From: Leptasterias polaris
Taxonomy: Eukaryota > Echinodermata > Asteroidea > Forcipulatida > Asteriidae
NCBI GenBank assembly: GCA_037783415.1
Contig: JAZGTN010000055.1
Coordinates: forward strand, 1,668,001-1,732,000
Length of the DNA stretch: 64,000 nucleotides
Direction of reading: 5' to 3'
The notes under the pieces were generated by a model. That model saw only the letters and a program-made list of their open reading frames with translations, had not been told where the DNA came from and searched no databases. Below, in pieces: positions 11,101 through 22,800 of the stretch. Each line of letters opens with the position of its first letter. Within the stretch, counting starts at the first letter, position 1. The translations under genes were made by a program, and so were the position numbers.

Positions 11101-14100
11101 ATAGTAAAAATGATGCACACAAATAGAAAAAAAATTCACAAATACGTACTAATAAAAAAAAAATCCACAAATGGAAAAAATAAAGTATCCGTAAAAACAG
11201 AAGAAACTGGGGTAGACTAAAAATCCAGAAATAAAGGGGGAAAACAGCTATAGATGTGAGGAGATAAAAAACAAAGCACAAATAAAAAATAAAGAAGAAA
11301 TGAAAACAGGCAAGGGATCTACAAGTGGACACGTTTGTCTAACCCCCTAATATTGCTCATTCTGTTCATCAAAGCTTCCCGGATCGCTAACAGTGTCGTC
11401 TTCAAAGTCCTCAGGGGGTGCAAATCCGTCCTTAAATACAAGAAGCATTCAAAAGGAGCGGGTGGAACAAGAAGGCAAAAAAAGGGAAAGAGAAAGAGAG
11501 AAAAGAAATATATGGGTGCCTGAATTGGTTCTATGCTTGCTCTAAAAATTAGTATTACCCATTCAAACACAAAGTCTTGCTTTTATGTTACACATGCCTC
11601 ATAATTGATTATGATTGTGACAGGTGGACGGGAGAAATTATCATGACAGGTGAATTTGTTCTGGCTGAGCAGGGGCAAAAATTAATAAAGTTAGTCAAAT
11701 GTATCCTTTGAGAACAGAAAAACAGATCGGGCAGGCGTGGGTTGTTTTCACTCATTTACAGTGAGCAGTTTTGTTGCACATACACCAAACTATAAATATT
11801 TCCAACTTTGACTTTATTGGGCGCTTAAAGGTGCTGCATACGTTTGGTAATTGGAGCCTACTGATTGTGTTAATCCTATATAAATGTAGGTACAGTACAC
11901 ACAATAAAACTAACCTGTGAAAATTTCACTTCAAAAGGTGGTTGCGTTTTTGAGATATCACCGAAAAACCGGAGCGAATATTTCCACGCAGGAAGAATAT
12001 TCCCCATAGGAATACAGTCTGAGAAGCGTTTCTGACAGAAACGCTTCTCAGATTCAAATTTTGGGTAATAAAAAGTTATATATTTTTCCATAACAGTAGT
12101 ACTTCGAAGTTAAAAGTTTCTCTAAATTAATTATACTACCCAAAGCTGCTGTACTTCTTACCAAGTAAGTTACCAAACGTGTACTGTGCCTTTAACACAC
12201 AACCGTGCAATTATAATGCAACACTCACTACAGGGCTGAGAGTCATTGCTAATGAAAAGGTCTGAAACTAGCAACCAAATTTCCTGAGTTGAAATGATGA
12301 CATTTTCACCTATATGTAACCCTTGGCGTTATAGATCTCAAGGAGCATTTGGGATTAAAGTCATCAGCACCAGAGATATACATGTAAATCAAAGAGCATG
12401 ATTCTTGCTATCAGAAAAAAATAATGGCTACTTTTAAAAAGGTCTGAAATCAGATAAACATCTGCAATTTCTCAGCACATATTGTTCAAAATATCCTCTA
12501 ATCCACAGAGCTTTCTCTTAGTTCTCACCTTAGTGTGATTTCTGTAGTACACCTGTAGGCCTATGCAGTGTTATTGTTAATGGGAACCCTCACGCCCGTC
12601 CTATATATTGTTATAAGTTGCATCCCTCTGAATTCACCTTAGTTTACATAGAGTCTATTCAGTCTTAGAAGTTGAATATCATACCTACCCACACTGTACT
12701 TGTTAGTCTATTTGTGTTTTTGTTTGTCTGGGCAAACCAACCACAAGCTTTGGCTTTTCTGGCTATGCCCCCATTTCCAATTATCCTCTTACTGTTCTTT
12801 GATATTGTTATGATGATTCTTTGTTGGAATGGAAATAAATGTCTTGAAATGAAAAAACTTATCAGATATTTCCCAGCGCTTCACTTCACAAAGAGTTAAG
12901 ATTGATCTTGAAGCGCAGATCAATCTTAATTGCAAAGCAACAAGTGATGTCACAATGCAAATCACTATGGTGTCATGGCCGAGCGGTTGCATTGAATTTA
13001 AAGTTCTGGTGGTTTAGTCATCAGGGTGTGGGTTCGGGTCCAGGCCATGACAAATGTGTCCTTGAGCAAGACACATTACTATAATGGCTTCTCTTCACCC
13101 AGGGGTATAAATGGGTACCTGCGAGGGTAGAGGTTGATATTGTGTTTGAAGAGCCTTTGGAGCGCCACGGCAGCCCGGGGCTGTATACTCCCCAGGGAGC
13201 TGAGAAAGATTACAGGAATGTTATTGGCACAATGACAAGGGCACTAATGTAAAGCCCATTGAAACGTTATTGTAAAATGAGCTATTTATAAAGAACTACT
13301 GACAACCCATCTTAAGATGAATCTTAGTGCTTTGTGAAATCGATCGCAGGTCCAGTAAAAAAACAATCCCTTGATCTGATGGATCATTAAATTTCTAAAG
13401 CTCCGTTTCTGAATGCGACTTTGTACTTGTGATAAAACTCTGGATGATTTGTGCTGGTAAAAGGGAATGTGGGCTACACAAGGTACATACATTACATGAA
13501 CATGTGTGCAAATTATTTGTTCCAAACATAAGATGGTGTTCTCTGTTACGCTGTGCATTGTTGTCATTTAGAAACAAGAAAACTATAGTAGGCTTCAAGA
13601 ACAAGTTCATCAACTACATGTACTACTAGGCAGATACGTACTAAACACATGTACCAAATGGAGGCACAGTCTTTTAGCAATGGCACACGCATATCCTTTG
13701 CCAAAAAAATGTCACTGTACAAAATGATATATATATTTTTTTTTAACCTTACCTCTGTGGCATAAAGGATTTCTAATATTCTCTTGACCCCTGGGATCTC
13801 TTCGTTCTCTCCCTCTTGGCATATGACCTCAATGTTCCTCAGCTTCTCAAAGTAGAAATCTCTTTCTTTCTCTAAGCTCTCTATTGCGATCTCCGCTTCC
13901 TTGACCTAAGGGAAGAGGATCCAAGACCAAAAACCCAGTAAGCACAACAAATCTGCTTAGCACTGACACAAATTGTAGTAGAAACGCTACACAAAATGTA
14001 TCAGTTGCTACTCAAAAATCATCAATTGCTACTCAATTGCAGCAATCAGTGTGCACAAAACTTGTTCAGTCTAAATATTTAGCTATGCAAACTTGCTGGA

Positions 14101-17100
14101 CGAAATCGTTCCCTGAAGCACAACAAATCTGCTTAGCACTGAAAAAAAAATTGCTGAGTAGAATAAGCTTACCGGCCAAAATGATACATCATTTATGTTC
14201 TTATTAGGCCATACGGGGTAAACTGTATCTTGTCGTCCCGTTCCGACCCCTGTGGGTCTAAGATAACTCTTTTAACAGAGTAATTGCTGGAGATTACGAT
14301 TCCGAAAGTTCTCCACAAAAACGCCAGTCAAATTTGAGAAATTATCTACCAAACATTGCACTAGATAATCGACAGCGATCGAACACTGTTTACGGTTGTG
14401 ATACGTCGGCTCGTTACATTTTATTTGAAATACCTGCGCAGTCACCATGTGATCTAAATTCGCCAATCACATCCTAGGTCACACGTCATGTGACACCCCA
14501 AAACAAACATGGCGGCGCCCATGCCTCGCTCGGTGAGAAAGACTCCGTGATAAATCCGAAGTGTTTTGTTCACCTAAAATCTGTCAAAGCTGAGAAAGCA
14601 CAATATATTTTCAGGGAAGAGTAAAATCATGCATGAGGCCGTGTTCAAGCGCGTCGTCATGAGATGAGATCATGTGTGTGAGATCACGAAAAACACAGCA
14701 TCTTTTGATAGTAGGCCCCGTACTCGATATAGGCCTATACAGCATACAGTGCATAAAGGACCTCATGCGCTAATTTTTATTAGAGAACAAGGACATGCAA
14801 AGAAAATAGGACCGTAACGCAGTTAAAATGTTCAATGTAAATAAATGTTAAATAAATAATAAATGTTTGTAAATTATTTAAAATGTAGCTTCTCCCCGTG
14901 TTAAGTGAGAATCATGTATTAAGGCAAGCTTGAAGAAATGAGGCGTCATCATAGGGCCTATATACAGTTCTAAAGAGGGTGGGGGATACAAAAACAATTG
15001 TTAGGGGCAGGCCTGTAAAATAAATTATTCTTCTAACCCTTTTTTGGGGGGGGGGGGCGATTTTTAATGTTTTTTTATTTATCCATTTTATTTTATTGTT
15101 ATCTTTATTTATTATTATTATTATTTTTTTTTGAAAGAAAAGGACATCGGCACGTTATAAATTAGCGGCGCCCGTCGACGAGAGGGAGGGGGTGGGGGCG
15201 CTGGATTTTTACTTTTTTTTGATAATGAAGGCCCAATTCCAGCCAATTTTGTAAATTTGTGTTTTTGTTTGGGTTTTTTGAGGGCACCATTTTTTTACAT
15301 TTTGTGTGGACTTTTTCTTCCTTTTTTGATCTTGGTGGGTTTTTTAATTATTTATTTATGCCTTTTTATTGATGCTTTTTTATTTATTTATTAATTTTTT
15401 TATCAAATGATAAACCATAAGGGAAACTGACTGGGTAAATTTTAAACGAGTTTGGGTTGAACAAAACAAATGTACTAGCTAGAGTGGAATTTGAACCAAC
15501 GACCTCCGGATTAACGTACCGGCGCTCTACCAACTGAGCTCTAGACCTATGTTGGCCGTCTCCCTATTTTTGTCAATAATTATCCTTGTTGGGGGGTTAC
15601 CAGTCAGAAACTATTCAAAAAGTGTAGCCAGGGATCGCATCCAAGTACGATACAACCTGTGGGAAGCTGCAGCCAGATATTGAATTCACCACAAGGGAAT
15701 TTGACTGGGTAAATTTTAAATGATTTTGGGATGAACAAAGAAAATTATACTATGAGCGGCTCACCCCCTAGTTATGGGCCTGGTAAGGGAAAATCCACAA
15801 GAAAGGGGTGTGTGTGGGAGGGGGGCGGCGGAAAGGAGGGAGAATCATGAGAAAAAGGGAGACGGTGTGCCTATAGGTACTTTCCTGCCCATTAATAGTG
15901 TTCCGGCGAGAGACATCGACAGAAAAATGATCAGAAAAGCATTGAAAACCATCCTATGGATGTTGTTTTCAGTGGGAGACAATGGTCTCCCTCGAAAAGT
16001 GAAAAGGCGATAGTTAAACATACTTTTTCTTTGAGGTCTGCATGCACCCTCACAGAAAAGGGGGTTATAAGTGGTAAAGGGGAATGTTTTATCTTAATAA
16101 AACAAACATTTCCCCCTTTTTTATATTTTTTTTAATTTTAATTTTTTATAGTTTACCTTAGGCCTTATGATATTTTTTTTGCAATAACAGTGATAGGTGT
16201 TTTAGGGGAAAAGTATCCTATTAATTAGAAATCAAAGGTCAAAAGAATAAGACAAAAAATTGTCAGTTCCTTAATTTTGTTGACAATAATTGGAGCGACT
16301 CATCATTCCATCCTTGTTGTTCAATGACTAGCCTATACATTTTTTAAACTAAGCTCTTTAATTATTCTTGGCACAAAACTTTGATGGCTAACCATTCAGT
16401 GATGTTAAAAAGACACGATAGTCTAGTTTTTGAGAAATAGGCCTACAGTTTTAAACATGGCCTAAACCACACAATTGATGTTGTTGGACGCGACGCAATT
16501 TTATTTATTTTATTTTTTTTAAATAAAGGATATAGGCCTATAATATGTTTTACGGCCCACACACCAACGGGGGGAATCGATACGGCGCGCTGCCCATGGT
16601 CAATACCGTGTCTCAGCCGCGCAATTTGATTACCGTGTCTCAGCCGCGCAATTTGATTTGTGTGTGTCGGAAGACTTCAGTTCGCACATTGCGCGCGCGC
16701 ATTTTCACAGATTGCGCCCAACAATGTTTTTAGCAAACTTTCCATGTTTTTGCAAATTTGACTGGATATTTTTTGGAGAACTTTTAGTATAGTGTTTAGT
16801 ATGTCTACAACTCACAAAATATACCTTCAAAAAGTAGACCCACGGGGGTCGGAACGGAAATCATTTTCCAGGCATCTTTTCGTTTACACCGTACGGCCTA
16901 TATGACTGGTAACCTGTCATTTTGTTGCTTAGCAAAAGAGTTCCTGTTTAATACTTTTATGAAACTGTATGAGAACTATAGGATGTTTTTTCACGCCATA
17001 GTTGTTTCTTGCCTTTCCTTTCATCTCAGTGCAACATGGACTGAGTTCTTACCCCAAACTTAGCATTCGCAAAATCAAATAATTGTACCCGGTCAGTTTC

Positions 17101-19849
17101 CCTTGTGGCTTATTACAAAAAATATATAACACACAGGGTTCCATTCAGGATTTTTCCAAAACTTGGGAGCATTCTGGACCCAAATTTTGAAAGTTTGGTT
17201 CTCCAAAACCTATGTGCGCTGTTGCCAAAAGGAACAAACAAAAGAGGGACAATAGGAGGTCCCCAACTTCAGGTGTTTACACACTTGAGCGTTTGTGTAT
17301 TGGTTGCAGTTTGCCCGCATCAGCACACTACACTACACTGAGGAGAACCCTAAATAATAGAGCTAATATTTTAAGTTAAGCATCCACCTTAAGTTTGAGC
17401 TCAGCGACTTCCATGTTTTCCCTGTTGCTCTTTTGGTTAATATTCCTTGTTGCAGCGCCGGCGGCCGGTTTTGGCACTGCTGCTGCTTTTGTTGTTCTTG
17501 GCTCTAAAGATGAAAAAATAAAACAAAATACAAAAGTAGTATAATAATTAACAAATTTTATTTACTTTCAATGAACACCAATAAATATATGACAACACAT
17601 GAGTGTTGCCATGTTCGGAGCTAAGATCACGCAGCTGCTAACAAAACAAATCGCCTAAGCAGCACCAGGTAACCAGCCAAGATGTCATGCATGAAACTTG
17701 GGTGTTAACTGGCTCCCTGCTGATGGCTGCAAGAAATGCATTACCCATTTCTGAAAACGATGACATTGGCCCATGCTGATTGGGAAGGAGGGAGGCACTG
17801 CAAAAATATCAACCACATGTATTCATGACAAGACAATATGCAATTTGCAAATTAATGAATAACAAGGAGCTGAACTCAGTGCCGGATAACATGTGTGCAT
17901 ACCCTGTTCTGAATAATAAATCTGCCATTTTACATAAAATAAAATGTGATATAAGCAAGAACTGTGTGATTAAACAACTTTCGCGCATACAACAATATTA
18001 TGCAATGTTTTATTGAGGAGCTGCATTCAAGGTTTACAGTTCTCTTACGTTTAGGTGCATTACAAAGTGCTGTTACACTGCGGTGCTCACCGTTATATTT
18101 ACTGCTACCAAAAACAATATAGATCTTTTGCCTGCTGCCACCATCTTGGTCATGTTCCTTGTATCCAATAATAGTCATGAATGCTAATAGTCATTGTACA
18201 CACAGGAACCAGACTATTTGTCCTATCAGCCTCGGTTTGGTTACAATGATTTGAATGGGAGAAAATTAAGATGGCCGCAACATGATAAAGGTCTATTGCA
18301 TTATTACTTTTATCCCTTCCTCCCTACATTCAGAGCTGGGAATTTAAGGATTTGGGTTAGTTAAAAAATTAAGGGTGCATGTACATTTCACCATGTTTTC
18401 TCACACATCCCTGCTATATCCACATAACAAAATCTACGCCCCAGACGTTTTCCCAAAATAATGTCACAGTTATAAAATATAAGCCAAGACTTTTATTGGG
18501 TGCTTAAGATAAAACTGTGCAGTATTTAAATACAAAAGATCACACTTATTGTACAATGTACAATGCAAAACAGAAACAGTGATGATGACTGAACATAAAG
18601 CGCTGTCACCGACTCCATTTGGTGATTTTTGGCTCCAGTCCGACTTGAGCAGCCTACATGTAATTTTGTGAATTACAAATTGACTTTAAAAAACACCACT
18701 GACTTCAGTAATAACTTTTTGACACACAACTTTGAATGACTTGTGACAACCTGTGCATTTTGAGGAATTTCAACATAATTATTTTGAATTGAATTTGTTC
18801 ACAAGAATGAAGCATTAACAGAATACCAAGGTGATTGGCGACGCTCACACAAACACACTCAACATAAAAGGGTCTTGTTGGAGAGAAAAAACAACAGTAC
18901 ACAATTGAACAGGTCTACGCAATTTATGAGGTGATGATCTTGTTGTGCCAAATAAAAACTCGAATGAACCAAACTCAACGGGATATTTAACACTCTACTT
19001 ACGGTAGTCTCCTTCTACTTTGTACACGTAGCGTGTAAGGAACAGACAATGACATTATTATTGAAAAACAAACAAAGAAACAAAAACAACACAAACAAAC
19101 AAAACACAGGAAGACTATCCACAAAACAGGTGCAGCTGAAGGTGTGTGAACACTAACGGGATGTTTATAAATCCTTGTTCCGACCGTGCTACACAAAAGA
19201 CCCCCTTTTGACAATGTCAAGTTTACCTTCGACGGAAAGCTTCTTCTGATGCATCGGAGAAGAAATTTTTGCTGGCTCTGAAAGAAGGTCGGTCAAACAA
19301 AAGAACAGAGACAACAACAGACACATGCCATCAGACAGGAACAGGCACACAAGCAATCAGTGAGGTATGCAGGAGAGAAATGTAATGTTAAGAGTGTTAA
19401 AAGAGGGAAGCCAAGGTAAAGTGATTCACTTACTTTTCAGTAGATAAAGTGGAAAAAGGGGGGAAAAATTGAGGTCTCTATCCTCACGTTAAAATGTCAC
19501 TTTGTTTGAAAACTTTCTAGAGCCATTTTTTGTTCAAAGTCAAAAAATATTCGATGACGTCACATTTCAAATATAAGGTCAGTTCATCGAATGGGACGTA
19601 AAGCCGTTGGTCCCGTGTGTTGTGTAATGCATGTAAAAGAAAAGAGAAGGGGTTCGCCCCGGTGTTCCTGATTTGATTGGCTGCATATTGCGCCACAGCA
19701 CCTTGTAAACCATTACATGATGCTATGTAAAAGGAATAGGTCTCATACTTCAAAAACGTAGCTCCATATATACCTTTCAGGAAAATAATGACTGTTGAAG
19801 CGCCTTGAGTGTCACTGAGTGACAGATATGCACGCTATATAAGAAGCCG

Positions 19850-19891
<42 letters not shown>

Positions 19892-22800
19892 ATTTTTCGA
19901 ATTTTCAGTTTATTCCAAAATTTTGTTGGTACTCAATCAAACTAGCATTGAATATAACCTTCTGACTGACACACAAAATTCTTCTTTGGAATGTACCGAC
20001 CTATTTGTTGTTGATGTCCGGTGACGTCATGTTTCGAATTTTGCTGTGACTGTTTGAACGAACATTTTTACACCATTTTCACAAGAGGTTAGAGGCGTGT
20101 ACCGTAATTTCTTGCGTACAAGACGCGTCTTATCTGACGTTTTTGACCACAAAATCATCACTGCGCCTTGTATTCCGGTGCGCCTTGTATGATGTCGCTT
20201 GAGATCAAAATGACCGCGGCCGACGTGCAAATAATCTAGGCCCTATTTAATGTAGCTGCGGTCAGGTTAATAAATGCGGTCGCCAACCATCAACTCACCA
20301 CACATTGTTGACGTAGTACATTATCAGAGCTCAACTCTCCAGACAATGTCGCCAGATTTTCATTCCGACAATGACGCGATGTATTGAGCCGCCTTTGTGG
20401 CCACGTGTCCCTATACATAACGACCGTGAATTCATACCAACAATGCAGCAACGTGTTCATCACTTCTTTTGTGGCCGCGATTTCGTACCAAAAATACTGC
20501 ATTCAGATTAATCAGAACGATTGCGGAAGCATTCACCCAACCTCTATTGTGTGAACGGTGATTCACGCATTCACCCAACCTGTGTGAAAGGTGCGACCAT
20601 GTCCATGGTTTACTTTAATCAACTTTATAAAAATAAACTGTAATCGTTACTTTTTAATTGATTGTATTTTATAAACGAAAAAACAATTATAAATCACGGG
20701 AAGTGACCCTTTTTCGAAACTAATTCTATGGTAGACCTTCAGCTTAGTTAATTGTTTCGTTTATTTTAGCTCAAAAGTTAGACATAAAATAACTGTGGAG
20801 AAAACAAACCAGAAAAACGACGTCTTTGAATAAATGTTTGTGGTATAAAATAAAGAAAAGAACTTCTCATTAATTATAAATGTCACGTCCCCATCGATAT
20901 CGGAATGGCAGGAGATTTTTCCTGTATGGTAGCGCCCTCTGTTGAACAAACAGATCTCTTCAGCCCTGCGGTAGCGCCCTCTGTTGGTCACCTGTAAACT
21001 CCCTTCAACCCCTTGTGACACACGGGAGAAGAATCTCCTGAAAAAGTCGCTGAACGGTAGGTTGTTTCAGTTTAAAATGAACTTTTCTACATGTCTCTAC
21101 ATGTTTCAAGCACATGTGATTTCTATTTATTCACATGTTGATTAGCGTGGTACTTTTAGGGTAACAAAATGACCTCTTTTTGGCGATGTACCGATACGGT
21201 CTGCTGTTTGCAGTCACAGTGCATGTAAGATCATGCGCCTTGTACGGCGGTGCGCCTTGTCTGTTGACGCTTGAATTTTTTTTGGTAATTTCACGGCCCT
21301 GCGCCTTGTACGCCCCGCGTCTTGTACGCAAGAAATTACGGTAATTGTTTTCCCCACTTTCATGAGGTCTCTATTTATTAGGAAATACTGAATTTGACCT
21401 TGGACCCCCTCTTTAACATTCAGGGCAAACTTTGGTTAATGCAAGCTGGAGAATAGTCAGGCAATATGTCGTTGGAATGTCTGTGTTGGTAGGAGTATCA
21501 AAACATGGCTTCCCTACAAGAAATGAACACTATCTACTACATGTATGTATTTCATATTTCATGTATTTTTCACAGATAAAACAAAACGGTATGAGTAGAA
21601 AATGTAAAACACTGAAGCAGACTCTAGGGTAACGCTAGAGGCCAAGTTTCTTGACCCCGATAGAAATTGTGAATCTACAAAAAATATCACTCCCCCAAAA
21701 AGTTATTTATAATACTGATACCTAAGTAGTAAAAACAAATAGGAAATATTATTCTCAACAAAATAACAATAACTGAATAAAAGAGTGTGTGGAATTTTTT
21801 TTTAATCCCCAAAATTTGTCGAGTGGGATTAGGTCAACATATAACTGTCCACTTACGAGTTTTCAATGGCACCTTCTTGTGGGCTACACTTGCAGACCCA
21901 GTTGATATTGTCTGACCATGCCTGGCACTACTTGCGTCGTACTCCTGGCCGCCGTAGTTGGCATCAAAGAATTTCTTAAACCACTGGACGAATTCAAAGT
22001 TGTCCTGAAATCTCCCCTTGATCAGCTTATCTACTGGTATAATCTTGTTGGTAGAAATGGGAAAAGGAATTGAAAAATTGAAATAACCACTTCGTGCCGG
22101 CATTTTTTAAGTTGTCCATGCCTACCCATCCGCAGCATTATTGTTCGGAACTTCTTGAGCAATCGTTTTCCTTTGAAAATATTGTTGCCACAATGAAACC
22201 CTGACTTGACAAAGGGAAGACAACAAAGATTCCGATAATTAGTTCCGGGATTTGACGCTGTATGAGAAAATTGGGGAGGCACTCAATGTTATTTGCAGAA
22301 CCTCAGCAAAACGAAGTGCATCACGGTAGGTGCCTGCCTCAACATGCGACACACTGAACAATTTTGGGTGGATAAAAACGTCAGCCATCCACATGGCAGT
22401 AAAACATTAGATAAGCGAGCTTAATCACTGTACTAGCCAAGAAACCCAACGGAGAGAAGACAAGGAATGGAGTTTCAGTTTTAGATGTGGGAGGAAAACC
22501 CCAGCGAATTATTCCAGGGAAAACCCACACAGTCAGCATGGTCAGGTAGGGACTGAGAACCCAATCCATGTAGTAGATGTAGTAGATACCACTACACCAA
22601 CCCAACCATCCAAAGAAACAGCCTCGGAACATTTGAATGTTATCCACTACTCACTTTATCAATGCCAAGCTTCTTGAACGAAGATTGTACAATTTTCCAG
22701 TTGTTGATGTATTGGTGTTCCAGTTTGGCGTTAAAATTGATCTTTTTTAAAGTGATACTAGCTTCTGGGAAGAGCAGGTCAAGGAACTGTGCATACGCCG

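Noticed and set aside
12969..13050. Leu/Ser tRNA gene
   Set aside because: A and B boxes are present, but the segment continues into the SINE body shared with 46120 and no full cloverleaf forms.
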